From the NCBI GenBank assembly GCA_963575745.1, contig CAUYUJ010018726.1:1385112-1449111 (forward strand): a stretch of 64,000 bases of DNA, written 5' to 3'. Positions 1 through 9,105 of the stretch are shown in pieces; the first letter of the stretch is position 1, and the number at the start of each line of letters is the position of its first letter. The DNA comes from Prorocentrum cordatum (taxonomy: Eukaryota > Sar > Dinophyceae > Prorocentrales > Prorocentraceae). The position numbers and the translations under genes are program-made. The notes below the pieces were generated by a model. That model worked only from the letters and a program-made list of their open reading frames with translations. It was not told the DNA's origin and did not search any database.

Positions 1-27
1 CGTACGCCTGCTGAGCGCGAGAGCGGA

Positions 28-58
28 GTTCGAAGCGCAATGTCGGGGAACCAACAGG
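28..58 (+). repeat. 31-bp direct repeat, left copy
   Basis: One mismatch (G for A) against the copies at 3352-3382 and 3397-3427. It contains the ATG at 40 that opens the RT frame. Confidence 0.85.
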
Positions 59-3000
59 ATGCTCGTCCAGGACTGGGTACTGACCGCACGACCACTGATG
101 GAGTTTATTGTCGGAAGTGGTTGTATAACATATTTTGTATGACTCGTTTCTGGGGTATCATTCCAGGTTTGTGGAACGTTAGCAAGTGTTTTGCTTTGCC
201 CAAGGCGGCTGCGCCTGGACCGAAAGGAAAAAGGGCAGTGCACGGACTTGATCCGGTGGGAAAAGGGTTCTTCGAGGGCCTGATGCGCATCGGACCGAAA
301 TATACCGACTCTGATTGCGATCGCGGTTTCTTGAGAGCCCGTCGTCGTGAGGATGCGATTGTTACCAACATGTGTTTCTCATGGCGCCTCTCTCAGGCAG
401 GGTATTCTTGGGTCGACTCTCTGAAAGACCTCTCCAACGCCTTCGCGTCGTCGAAGTGGGAGGCGCTCGATCAGGCCACTCGTACCCTCGTGCAGCCCAG
501 GGACTTGAATCTTTGTCGTCAGCGATTTCGACGAGCAGGATGTGTTTTGCCTGCTGCCGACGGTCCCCTTTTTCTCCGGCCTGGGTGCGGGTCCCTCCAG
601 GGTGATCCGTATGCGGTTCGATCGTTCGTCCGCGTCTTCCGCCCACCAGTCGATAGATGGCTAGAACGCTGTGCGGAGGCCGACCCCGAGAGCGAGCAGC
701 TGATGTGGTCCGGGATCCCCGAGGCCATGATCCCAGGGGCGCCCCAGGTGTACTTAGGTCTCCAGAAGTTCGCAGATGATCTCCTGAAGAAGCTGATTGT
801 AGGCCCCCCATTCAACTTAGATCGGTTCCTGAAGGCTCTTAGAGACAACGACGAGTTTTTGGATCAGGAGCTTGACAAGATAGGTTTGAAGAGGAATAAG
901 AGTAAGCAGGAGGCGCTTCTACGGGTTCCCCAGAGCTCCAAGCGCGGCGCAGCTGCGGCCCTCAGAGGCCTTGAGACGCGTGTGACGGATGAGGTGCGGT
1001 ACCTGGGGCCGTTCCTGACCCCCACCCAGAGCTTCAGCGTCGAGCTTGTGAAACGGATCAAAGCCATGAAAGGTGCGTTTTACAGGATGCGGCAGTTCTG
1101 GTTCCAGAAGGGGGTGCCGTACAGGTGGAAGAGATGTGTTCTGCTGTGTCACGTAGTCAACACAGCGCTTGCTGGTGTAGAAGCTTTTGTGCCTACGGCG
1201 TCCCAGTTGCAGACTTTGGATCTTGCTGTCGGAGGTCTTGCCAGAAAAGCAATGCGTGGCGAGGCCAGCTGGGAGGAGGAGGACGGACGACGACGATGTC
1301 TTTCCACTCGTGAGGTGTATCAGTGGTGGCGCCTCTCTCCTCTTGCCAGCGAACTCCAGGTCCGTCGTCTGCGCTGGCTGCAGGCATGTGTGCGACGTCC
1401 AGGATCGCACAAGCAGATGCTGGCGGCTATATTTGGCTCTCTCCCTCTTGAGCATACCGAGGTTTTCACGGAGAACGGGTCTCTTGGGATTAACGCGAAC
1501 CCGTGGGCCTTGCAGTTCCAGGGGGATCTTGAGGAGCTCGTCAAGTGGAGCGATGACGCGGCCTCGTGTTGGGCCCGTGCTGGAGGTTCGATTTTGGGGC
1601 TTTTCGACTTCGAGGTTTCTCAGGTTTTCGTGAAGATTGATGTTCGGGTACTTCGTAGTCGACATTTCGATGTTGAAGTTGCTCCCCCTGGCCTCCAACC
1701 AGCAGATCCCGAGGCTCTCGAAGAAGGTGCTTTAAGTGTTTCCGTGGATTTCAGGTGCCCGTGGACCGACGAGAATGGCCCCTGTGGGGCTTCGTTCACT
1801 TCGCGGAAGGGGCTGGTCAACCACCTGCGCTTGGTCCACAACTCGTCCAAGCTCTCTCAAGTGTTGACGGTAACGAACCAGTGTGTTTCTTGCAAGGAGG
1901 TCTTTTGGGACCGAAAAAGCGCACCAAAAAAACACCTTCACGGAGCCATTAACTTCGGGCGCTGCTTGGCCAACAAGGCTTCCACGCTGAGGCCGCTGAT
2001 TGAGCCTGAGTCCGTCATCGTTTGTGGGGTCTGCGGTTCAAGCTGTACATCCTTGTCTCTCTACAACGAACACGCTTGTACCCACTTGCCCTACCAGCTT
2101 CGCATACAGCCTCTTAAGGATGCCAGGCGACGACTGGGATGTCGAGATGTTCGGCGAGGAGCGGCCAGTGTGGGCCATGACGGTGTGCGGCGTGAAGCGC
2201 CCTGCCCCGCCCGAAGGCGGCGATCGCTCGAAGCAGGCCAACGTAGGCCAAGGCTCAGGCTCTCAGGAAGTTGCCCAGACAGGCCGCGGCGCCAAGTCCA
2301 ACAAGGAGCTCGAGGAGCTCGCCGAGTTGACGGCGCGCCTGGCGTTGATCACGGCACGGGAGCAGGCCCTTCTCGAAGGCAGCGTTCTCGAGACTTACCT
2401 CGTCCCCGAGCTCCACTTCCTCTCGAAGGCGGGCATCGAGGCGAATCGCTTCTACACCGGCGCCGTCGCCGGCCTGAAAGAGCAGAAGAAGACAGACGAC
2501 AGCGTCGACTTAGGACAGCTGGGCCCTCCGTTCGTTACTGTTTTCTTTATGGTGATGGCGGCTGCGGTCAAGGCGGCGCAAGGTGCAGCTCAGGAGCCCA
2601 TGGCGAACTTCTTCCAGACGCACGTCAAGGGCCAGCCAGCAGAGCACATCACACAGTACGTCACGCGCTTCTCGATCAAAGTACCGAGGGGCGAGCACAC
2701 CAGCGCCGAGATGAAGGGCATGGTGAAGTTCCAGGTGCACATCCAAACCGCGCGGCCCGCAGGCGTCGTGCTTCGCGAGATCCTCGACCGCATTCTCTCG
2801 GAGGCAGGCGCCGAGAGGCTCGTCGGCTCGGCCCCGCGCGGGCCCCTCGAGCGCAAGATTGGCCAGCTGTTGAGCAAGCGGTGAAACCTTCAGTTGATGC
2901 TGATCAAGCTCGAATTCGCAGTCAGAGTTTGGATGGAGATATCATTCGTTCCCAGCAGCCTGGTTGCCAACCATTCTTGGGCCCAATTCATTCTTCAGCT

Positions 3001-3597
3001 GTGGGTGCAGCTGATGATAGTCGTGCTCAGGGTAGTGGTGCGCTCCAGTCTGACCAGATGACCGAACAGACGAATGCTGAGACCCTTTTTGGAGATGATA
3101 GTTGCACAGGTTGCCAACCGTTCATTGGGCCAATTAATTCTGATGTTGTGGGTGGTCATTCAGATATTCCTCAAGCGAGTACTGCTAGTGCAAACATTAT
3201 TGAAGATACCGATTCGCGTGTTCATTTACCTCATGAGCGATTTCTTGATAGGGGACGTCACCCTCAGTACTGCCCCGAGCGGGCAGACCTCGTCCTGTCC
3301 TACCTCAGTTCGGCTGGAGATCGGCGGCAATTCAATGCTTGGACACACCTCGTTCGAAACGCAATGTCGGGGAACCAACAGGCTCCGCAACACCTCGTTC
3401 GAAACGCAATGTCGGGGAACCAACAGGCTTCGGTAAGGGATGAGCGGTCGTCGTCGGCTCCACGGAGTGAGCCTGCCCGTTCTGTCCCTCCTACTCCTTC
3501 CTCCAGCCCCAGGAGGTCCGCAGCAGGACCTCGCCTCCGCCCCAGCTCTCCCTGCCGAGCGCTCTGCAGAACAGCGAGCGCCTCCGCGCGCTGGTGA
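40..3597 (+). CDS. Non-LTR retroelement reverse transcriptase with C-terminal zinc fingers (coding support to about 2109)
   Basis: RNA-dependent DNA polymerase of a LINE-like element. Residues 41-135 hold the conserved N-terminal palm region, including a PKGKR motif (61-65) and a GFLRARRREDAI block (96-107). Motif A is DLSNAF (130-135), with D130 the likely first catalytic Asp. Motif B is GSLQGDP (184-190), motif C is FADD (244-247, catalytic Asp pair), motif D is IGLKRNKSK (281-289), and motif E begins YLG (321-323). The thumb and linker run to about 565. Three Cys/His clusters follow: C573-H600, a C615/C618 cluster, and C662/C665 with H678/H682. After residue about 690 (nt 2109) the frame turns Arg-rich and is a shadow of the frame used at 2120-2884. 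Residues 1-6 derive from the 31-bp direct repeat, so the true N-terminus is missing or lies in another exon; no endonuclease domain is visible. RT identity is certain; activity is unlikely to be retained without the missing N-terminus. Confidence 0.85.
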   Translation: MSGNQQDARPGLGTDRTTTDGVYCRKWLYNIFCMTRFWGIIPGLWNVSKCFALPKAAAPGPKGKRAVHGLDPVGKGFFEGLMRIGPKYTDSDCDRGFLRARRREDAIVTNMCFSWRLSQAGYSWVDSLKDLSNAFASSKWEALDQATRTLVQPRDLNLCRQRFRRAGCVLPAADGPLFLRPGCGSLQGDPYAVRSFVRVFRPPVDRWLERCAEADPESEQLMWSGIPEAMIPGAPQVYLGLQKFADDLLKKLIVGPPFNLDRFLKALRDNDEFLDQELDKIGLKRNKSKQEALLRVPQSSKRGAAAALRGLETRVTDEVRYLGPFLTPTQSFSVELVKRIKAMKGAFYRMRQFWFQKGVPYRWKRCVLLCHVVNTALAGVEAFVPTASQLQTLDLAVGGLARKAMRGEASWEEEDGRRRCLSTREVYQWWRLSPLASELQVRRLRWLQACVRRPGSHKQMLAAIFGSLPLEHTEVFTENGSLGINANPWALQFQGDLEELVKWSDDAASCWARAGGSILGLFDFEVSQVFVKIDVRVLRSRHFDVEVAPPGLQPADPEALEEGALSVSVDFRCPWTDENGPCGASFTSRKGLVNHLRLVHNSSKLSQVLTVTNQCVSCKEVFWDRKSAPKKHLHGAINFGRCLANKASTLRPLIEPESVIVCGVCGSSCTSLSLYNEHACTHLPYQLRIQPLKDARRRLGCRDVRRGAASVGHDGVRREAPCPARRRRSLEAGQRRPRLRLSGSCPDRPRRQVQQGARGARRVDGAPGVDHGTGAGPSRRQRSRDLPRPRAPLPLEGGHRGESLLHRRRRRPERAEEDRRQRRLRTAGPSVRYCFLYGDGGCGQGGARCSSGAHGELLPDARQGPASRAHHTVRHALLDQSTEGRAHQRRDEGHGEVPGAHPNRAARRRRASRDPRPHSLGGRRREARRLGPARAPRAQDWPAVEQAVKPSVDADQARIRSQSLDGDIIRSQQPGCQPFLGPIHSSAVGAADDSRAQGSGALQSDQMTEQTNAETLFGDDSCTGCQPFIGPINSDVVGGHSDIPQASTASANIIEDTDSRVHLPHERFLDRGRHPQYCPERADLVLSYLSSAGDRRQFNAWTHLVRNAMSGNQQAPQHLVRNAMSGNQQASVRDERSSSAPRSEPARSVPPTPSSSPRRSAAGPRLRPSSPCRALCRTASASARW
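2120..2884 (+). CDS. Retroelement C-terminal helical module, 254 aa, +1 frame relative to the RT
   Basis: The frame is open from 2000, but coding character begins at ATG 2120, right where the RT frame loses its own. The protein has an acidic start (MPGDDWDVEMFGEE), a Lys/Gly/Ser-rich linker (residues 25-60), a helical Leu/Glu/Ala segment (about 61-95), then a conserved-looking core with LVPELHFLSKAG (about 94), LGPPFVTVF (about 136) and a C-terminal RGPLERKIGQLL. From memory, dinoflagellate RT polyproteins often have zinc fingers, a low-complexity linker and then this type of domain, so I read it as the C-terminal part of the same polyprotein, displaced by one nucleotide. Function is unknown; nucleic-acid or coat binding would be guesses. 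The frame break may be a mutation or programmed frameshifting. Confidence 0.6.
   Translation: MPGDDWDVEMFGEERPVWAMTVCGVKRPAPPEGGDRSKQANVGQGSGSQEVAQTGRGAKSNKELEELAELTARLALITAREQALLEGSVLETYLVPELHFLSKAGIEANRFYTGAVAGLKEQKKTDDSVDLGQLGPPFVTVFFMVMAAAVKAAQGAAQEPMANFFQTHVKGQPAEHITQYVTRFSIKVPRGEHTSAEMKGMVKFQVHIQTARPAGVVLREILDRILSEAGAERLVGSAPRGPLERKIGQLLSKR
2962..3255 (+). repeat. 147-bp degenerate tandem duplication, in frame
   Basis: GGTTGCCAACC recurs at 2962 and 3109 (147 bp, 49 codons). In the RT frame this gives GCQPFLGPI and GCQPFIGPI. The stretch 2885-3330 is less GC-rich than its surroundings. Either a repetitive tail domain of the element or a non-coding satellite; the kept frame mildly favours past coding. 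Confidence 0.5.
3346..3435 (+). repeat. 45-bp tandem repeat, two units
   Basis: CACCTCGTTCGAAACGCAAT begins the unit at 3346 and again at 3391. The unit includes the 31-bp repeat found at the left edge of the element. Confidence 0.85.
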
Positions 3598-4160
3598 AGC
3601 GCGGGGTCATCAAGGACTGCCGTGCCACGGGGAGGGACTTTTTTTGTGGTTCGGGCGGGGGCGGGGGTGGAGGGGGAGGAGGGGGAGAGAGCGGCTGCTG
3701 CTGCGACCGATCGTGCCGAGGGGAAGGCGGCGAGCTCGTCCGAAGTGAGGAGTGTCCGTCCGAGGCTGTCGGTTCGCGGAGCCTTGAATTCGAGACGTCG
3801 CGGTTAGAGGTTGACTGGCGCCCGCAGGCAACCCAGCGCGGCACTCCGCGCAATGGGTGCGCCTTTGGGGCCAGTGGGGGCTGTTCCCTCCAGCGAGGGC
3901 CCCCCATCGAGGGTTTGGATTTGTTGGGCTATGCCCCACGCGGGGATCTAGTTTTGTTCTCTTCTCCCCGCAGGCCTGTGTAGGCCCCTGCAAAGCTGTC
4001 CGTCTGACTTGGATTGATCCCCAGCGTCTCTTGGTCTTGGTCCTCCTCCTCCTCCTCCTCCTCCATTCCTTGTCCTTTTTAATATTAAACATCGATTCTC
4101 TCTGTCGCACCCCGAGGCTAGTTTTTAGTGCGGGCCAGCGTTTTCGCCTGAGACTTCCTC
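3437..4160 (+). other. GC-rich stretch, no assignable gene; short coding-like frame at about 3540-3660
   Basis: In the frame of 3594 the stretch 3552-3640 reads LQNSERLRALVKRGVIK and looks like an amphipathic helix, but it runs into poly-Gly at 3655-3690 and has no recognised homology. A CTC run lies at 4047-4064. The rest has no supported gene. Confidence 0.3.
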
Positions 4161-4189
4161 ACAATGTATGACCCTGGAGCTTAACAACT

Positions 4190-4530
4190 GGCAAGAGTTT
4201 CACACATTGAAGGTGGATGGTTTTCAAGATATGGCTCTCGCCGTAGCGCCACGCACATTCGTTTTAAACATTGCAAGAGGTTCTCGGAATGAGGGCGGGT
4301 CGTTTTCAAAATGTGGCTCTCGCCCTAGCGCCGCGCACATGTCCTTGGCAACGCAAGAGCTTCACATATTGAGGGCGGGTGGTTTTCAAAATGCGGCTAT
4401 TGCGTTAGCGCCGCGTGCATTCGTTGAAACATTTGCAAGAGCTTCACGGATTGAGGGCGGTTCTTTTTCAACATGTGGTTCGTTTTAGCGCTGCGTGCAT
4501 TCGTTTCAAACATTGCAAGGGTTTCATTGA
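4190..4530 (+). repeat. About 80-bp degenerate tandem repeat, at least 4 units
   Basis: The anchor TAGCGCC/TAGCGCT appears at 4244, 4326, 4406 and 4486 (spacings 82, 80, 80). Around it recur GGCGGGTNGTTTTCAAAATG and CATTCGTTTNAAACATTGCA. The open frames here simply follow the repeat. Confidence 0.8.
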
Positions 4531-5270
4531 ATCCCATGCTCAACGTACCAGAAATAGTGCTTTGAGAGGATTCAGGATTGTGCGGGTGCAACAGTTATGT
4601 TGGCTCGCGGTGTTGAAGTCCCAGGAATGACGTTTTGGTAGAATTCAGGATCGCCAAGACGCAACAGTCAGGTTGACCCGTGACATTGGAATCCCGCGAA
4701 CAGTTGTCTTCCAACGAGGCAGTTCCTTTAGTAGAAATGGACCGTTGTACGGGCTTATGCGGAGGGAGCTTGGAGGGAGGGTTTATTCCAGCATCGTTGA
4801 TGGAATTGTGGTTTTACACTGGTCCTCCTCCTCCTCCTCCTCCTCCTCCTCCTCCTCCTACACTGGCCCTCCTCCTCCTTTTCCTCCTCGTGGAGGAAGA
4901 GAGGAACATGGATGTTGAGGCCTCGAGTTTCATCCCGCCTGCCCAGCTTTGGAGGGCAGCAGAGTCCTCACGCCTGACGAGCTGGGGAGGTGGAGGCAAG
5001 GGAGGAAAAAACACCCAGACCCGGACAATCTGCGTTTACTGAACGGCTCTGGGCATTTCCTAGAGCCTTGCCCTGCTCGATTCCTTCCTTGGGCGCGTTT
5101 ACCAAAAAGCTTTGCTCGTCGGGTTGCTTCTTATCGGTTTCCCGTTCCCTATAGAGGGCAGCGGAGTCCTCACGCCAGACGAGCGGGGGAAGCCAGGTGG
5201 ACGCGAGAGTCAAGCAGTGGCGACGCGTTCTGGCTTGCCCAAGGCCCGCCAAAGAATGCTCTAAGAACCT
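4530..5270. other. Intergenic; CTC microsatellite and a duplicated 44-bp segment
   Basis: A CTC tract occupies about 4823-4859. A segment starting GAGGGCAGC-R-GAGTCCTCAC lies at 4953-4996 and again at 5155-5198. No gene seen. Confidence 0.6.
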
Positions 5271-5470
5271 AGCATTGTTTGCACGAAGTGTTCTTAGGCC
5301 AGTTCTGACTGATATTGTTTTGTTTGAGTGCATCTGGCTTTTGTTTTAAGAACATTGCTGCTGTGATTCGAACACTGTTGGCTTCTAAGTCATTTTCGTG
5401 GTAGGCCGATCGGAATGCTGGGACGGTCGGTCTCTTCTCAAGAGAGGGGCCTTCCAAAGTCCAGCGCCCT
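5270..5470 (+). repeat. Dispersed repeat, partner at 57620-57790
   Basis: Shared landmarks in the same order: AGAACATTGCTG, runs of CTTAGAACA/GTTCTAAG type, then TCGTGGTAGGCC and GGGACGGTCGGTC followed by CTCAA. The two copies are diverged. Confidence 0.6.
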
Positions 5471-5559
5471 TCGCGCATTGCTCCCGCGGCAGCGCCGCGC
5501 CGCGCGGCGCGCGCTCGCCGCCCCGCCCGCCCGCGCGGCCTGCCCCGGCGTGCGCGACG

Positions 5560-5802
5560 CCGATGCCGACGACGCCGACTGCGACGACGCCGACGACGAC
5601 GACGACGCTGTCGCCGACGCCGACAACGACGACGCTGACGCCGACGCCGACGACGACGCCAACGCCGACGACGCCGCCGACGACGACGACGGCGACGACG
5701 CCGACGACGAAGAAGAATGACGACGACGTCCTTCTGGGGAGCCCCAGGGGGGCCCGATGCCGATGTACGCACACAAACATACACACACACACACACACAC
5801 TT
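5560..5802 (+). repeat. Degenerate GAC/GACGCC array and a CA tract
   Basis: 5560-5716 is almost all CGACGC/GACGAC hexamer variants, giving poly-Asp/Ala, Thr/Pro and Arg-rich frames. 5770-5802 is ACAC repeats. Confidence 0.85.
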
Positions 5803-6370
5803 TTTAAGTCAGCGGCTAGGCCGACTTTGCGGCCGTAGCGGCATCGCGCGCAGCGACGAGGCCGACTGAGTAGCACCACTAAGCGCGCGGGCGCGGCTTG
5901 GCCCTCAAGAGTCGCTTTGGGTTTCCACGCAGTTGCCACCATACAGCACATTCAGGGGTGGATGGCAGTCGATGTACACACATCCGAAGGGCCGAATGGA
6001 TACGGTAGGTTCGCATCGTGTTGACCGGCGGCGACCCCGCCGCTGGCGTTCAACGTTGAACGCCGCCCGTCGCTGGCGTTCAACGTTGAACACCGCCAGC
6101 GACCCAGAATCCCTGAAGTTTCGGAAATGGCCTATCGTTCAAGGTTGAACGATCCTTGCGGTGCCAGAAACCAACGCCAAGGTCGACACGACGCGAACTG
6201 CCGTACGGAACGACTGGTGATGAAGACGGACAGCATTTCGTATTCATTTTGAGCAGGAGTTGCTGTCGGCGTCGCCGCGGGCGCTGTCCACTGATACAAT
6301 GTCGCCTGCCCAACTGCGGCCGCTGTCGGTTTTGGACCACATTTGCTGCTGGGTTTCGTACTTATTTCTG
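5803..6370. other. Intergenic with a cluster of palindromes around GTTCAACGTTGAAC
   Basis: CGTTCAACGTTGAACG (6047-6062) is a perfect 16-bp palindrome. A second copy at 6078-6091 lies within a larger inverted repeat bounded by CGCTGGCG (6071) and CGCCAGCG (ending about 6102). A related near-palindrome, with AAGG replacing the central ACGT, lies at 6134-6153. No gene. Confidence 0.7.
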
Positions 6371-6519
6371 TCGGAGTAGATGGGGTCTGCGGCCCGATGC
6401 GCAGCCCGACTTAGTCTACGCCGTTGGCGCCGATGCATCGCCGACGTTCCTGGTGCATCGCCAAAGCATTGCCGATGCGTCGGCGATGCGGCGCTATCCT
6501 CCGACCCCATGTACTCTGA
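6371..6519. mobile_element. 149-bp inverted-repeat element (MITE-like), copy 1
   Basis: Left end TCGGAGTAGATGGGGTC; the right end read on the other strand is TCAGAGTACATGGGGTC (15 of 17 match). The interior carries several GCATCGCCGATGC-like palindromic words. A second copy of nearly the same length lies at 24135-24284 and a divergent one at 41555-41700. Confidence 0.65.
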
Positions 6520-6639
6520 TCCAATTTAGGAGACCCCTACACACCGCGTCGTGTGGTCGTCCAAGGAGCCAATGAGCTCGGCGACGGAATTCACTGAATG
6601 GACGCTCCACGACGAGCTCCTTGGCCGACCAAGCGACGT

Positions 6640-6740
6640 GATGTATGGAAGACGCCTACGGCGAATCACCGCAACCCTCTGCCTTTTGGAAGCGCCAAAT
6701 GTGGCCGAACGTTGCGGCCAGAGCTCGGCCAAGCTATCGA
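6640..6740 (+). repeat. Dispersed ~90-bp repeat, copy 1 (others at 8005-8095 and 61705-61800)
   Basis: Ordered landmarks: CGCCT-N-CGGCGAATCACCGC, a CCTTTTGGAAGCGCC-like word, GTGGCCGAACGTTGCGGCCA, then GAGCTCGGC. It precedes CTTGGG-type blocks here and at 61.7 kb, and follows one at 8.0 kb. Confidence 0.65.
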
Positions 6741-6779
6741 ACTATGTGTTCCCCTGGGAGTGGTGGAAACCATTCGGAG

Positions 6780-6870
6780 AACACGTGCGAGGGAAAAAAG
6801 AAGAGGAGGAGAGGGAGGAAAAATAAGGAGAAGGAGGAGGAGGACGAGGACGAGGAGGAGGAGGATGAGG
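6780..6870 (+). repeat. Purine-rich GAGGA tract
   Basis: Degenerate GAG/GGA run immediately left of a CTTGGG-family block. Confidence 0.8.
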
Positions 6871-6874
6871 CCTC

Positions 6875-7800
6875 TTGGGAGCCTTTTGGGGCACTATGTT
6901 AGCCTCCTGTGAGCTTCCTGGTGGTCTCTGGGAGGTTCTTGGGGGCCTCCGTGGGCCTCTTGGGAGCCTGTGGAGGGTCCTTAGGAAGGAGACTCTTCGG
7001 CTGTCCGAGGGCGCTCCTGGCTCGTCTTCCTGGGGGCTCCTCTGGGCCAAGTTCGGACCCACTTGGGGCGCTTCAGGGCCGTCGCGGAGGCCATCTTGGG
7101 CGTCCTGGGTGTTTTCTGGGCCGTCTTGCGGCCCTCTTGGGGCCATATTGAGGCCCTCTTGGGCCGTCAGGGGCCATCTCTGAGGCCTCCTGGGCGCCCT
7201 TGGAGCCATCTTAGTTGCTTCTGGGGCCGTTGTCGGACCATCGGTATGCCGAAAATTAGCAAACGCCCAAATCCTTCAAACACCTAAGGGGAATCAATGA
7301 TTTCGACCTCTGCGGGCCTTCCTGGTGGTCCTCTTGGAGGCCTCTCTGGGCCGTCTTGGATGCCTCTTGGGCGTCTTGGAATTTCTCCTGGACCGTCTTG
7401 AGGCCCTCTTGGGGTCATGTCGTGGCCGTCTTCGGCCGTTAAGGGGTCATCTCTGATGCCTCTTGGGCGCCCTTAGGCCATCTTGGTTGCTTCTGGGGCC
7501 GTCTTTCGTGGACGGTCGGTAGGCCGAGGATGAGCAAACGCCCAAATCCTTCAGACACCAAAGGGCAATCCGATGGTTTCGACCTCTGCGGGCCTTCCTG
7601 GAGGTCCTCTTGGAGGCCTCATCGGCCGTCTTGGAGGCCTCTCGGGTCGTCTCGGGCGATCTTGAGGCCATTGGGGCCATCTTGGGGGCATCTCGGCCCG
7701 TCTTGGAAACATCTTGGGGCTATCTTGGGTTCTCTCGGGCCATCGGAGCAGTCTTGGAGACCAGATTGGCCGTCTTGGAGGCCTTCTGAGGGCCGCCTGG
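6875..7800 (+). repeat. CTTGGG-family blocks (two sub-blocks, period about 280)
   Basis: Degenerate 11-12-bp units of the form GGCCTCTTGGGGGC read as LGASWGPLGG on this strand and PRGPQEAP on the other. A non-repeat spacer with AACGCCCAAATCCTTC occurs at 7261 and 7540, followed both times by TTTCGACCTCTGCGGGCC and TTCCTGG, so the block is itself duplicated. The open frames follow the repeat and are not called genes. Confidence 0.8.
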
Positions 7801-8004
7801 AGCGGGAAGACAGACCAACGTTCTAGGAAGTTCTTGTCGGTCCTCGCGTTGGCGGGTTGTCTGAGTTTCCCCTCGTTGTGCGTCCTTCTGGGTGGCCGGC
7901 GGGTTGGGCCGAAGGCCCCTGGGAACCTCGAAAAGAGAACTAGGAACTATCTCAAATCTGGCACGCCGTGCCCCTGGTGGCAAGCCACAGGGGGGGCCGG
8001 ATCA

Positions 8005-8095
8005 AAGAACGCCTGCGGCGAATCACCGCCGCCCCCTGCTTTTCGGGAGCGCCTACGTGGCCGACCGTTGCGGCCAGAGCTCGGCGAAGAGCTTG
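8005..8095 (+). repeat. Dispersed ~90-bp repeat, copy 2
   Basis: Matches 6640-6740 through CGGCGAATCACCGC and GTTGCGGCCAGAGCTCGGC, then runs straight into the inverted repeat starting at 8088. Confidence 0.65.
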
Positions 8096-8240
8096 TTTTT
8101 TTATTGCTCGGACCCGTGCCGTAACGCCCGTTACGGGGGGGGGTCCCCCCCCCCCCCGTAATTGTAACGAGCGTACGGGGACGGGGGTGCGGACCCCCCT
8201 CCGTCCAGGCAGGAATGCTGTGACGCTCACATGTGTGCTC

Positions 8241-8420
8241 AGGTTCGAGGTTCGAGGTTCGAGGTTCGAACCTCGGCGCAAACTCAAAATGGGTCCACGG
8301 GGCCCGACTGGGGCTCAGACGCACCAGTTTCCCGAGCCGCGTCCAGCCGCGGCGACGACGAAGGCCCTCGAGGGCCAGGATGCCTCGATCCTCGAGGTTC
8401 GAGGTTCGCATCCCTCGGCG
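8241..8420 (+). repeat. GAGGTTC heptamer repeats and palindrome
   Basis: Four GAGGTTC units end in the perfect palindrome CGAGGTTCGAACCTCG (8260-8275). A second short run follows at about 8391-8410. GGTTCGA resembles a tRNA B box, but no cloverleaf surrounds it. Confidence 0.7.
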
Positions 8421-8544
8421 CGAACCTTTCAACGGGTTCCGGCCTGGCCCGTCCACCTCCTTTGCCTTGCTTCTGCACTCCCTCCAGTGCTCGTGCCCTC
8501 CACCTCCTCTCACCTCCTGGGGGGAGGGGGGAGCGAGGCAGAGG

Positions 8545-8705
8545 GAGGAGGAGGAGGAGGAGGAGGACGAGGAGGACAAGGAGGGTTGGAACAGGATCGG
8601 AGGAGGAGGTGATGGGGGATCGGAGGAGGGGCATGAGGAGGAGGAGGGGGCAGAAGAGGAGGAGGAGGAGGAGGAGGAGGAGGAGGAGGAGGAGGAGGAT
8701 GGATG
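8545..8705 (+). repeat. GGA microsatellite
   Basis: Nearly pure GAG/GGA with short interruptions; gives poly-Glu, poly-Arg and poly-Gly frames. Confidence 0.9.
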
Positions 8706-8799
8706 ATCGGAGGGGGATCGGAGGAGGAGGGGGATCATCTTCCTCTGGTCCCTCCGAGCGCCCTCCTCCGATCATACTTCTCCGATCCTCCTTTCACCT

Positions 8800-9105
8800 T
8801 ACAGGTGTACACAAGCTTTGTGGTGTACGCTGGCATTCTGGTGCAAACACGGGGCGTTGAAACAGCAGCTGTGGTGCACGCGGGCGCCGTGGTGTGCACC
8901 AACAGTGAGATGTACAAGGGCGCTGTGGTGCACCCGCCTGTCATGATGTGCTCAGTCGCCGTGGTGCACACACACATACCATTTCTGCCGCAGTTGTGGT
9001 GTACAAAGGCATCGCGGTGTACAGAGCCTGTGTAGTGTGCACAGGCACGGTCGGCTTCGACGACGACGACAGCGGCGACGACGACGACTACGACGACGAA
9101 GCCTA
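8800..9105 (+). repeat. Degenerate GTGGTGYAC repeat and GAC tract
   Basis: GTGGTGCACNNNGGCGC-type words recur about every 18-30 bp in 8818-9040. A GACGAC tract follows at 9058-9105. The same repeat type occurs at 32.2, 37.3, 53.5 and 62.3 kb. Confidence 0.65.

Larger units (their letters stand above)
1..3435 (+). mobile_element. LINE-like retroelement, 5'-truncated, inside a 45-bp repeat unit
   Basis: Covers the RT and helical module. A 31-bp sequence (GTTCGAA-R-CGCAATGTCGGGG plus AACCAACAGG) occurs at 28-58, 3352-3382 and 3397-3427. The last two belong to a tandem 45-bp unit (3346-3390, 3391-3435). The element either inserted into a short tandem array of this unit or carries it at both ends. 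No poly-A tail is seen. The left end may continue outside the window. Confidence 0.55.

Noticed and set aside
1125-1698. Long minus-strand frames opposite the RT ORF
   Set aside because: Antisense shadows of a GC-rich coding sequence with clear RT motifs on the plus strand.
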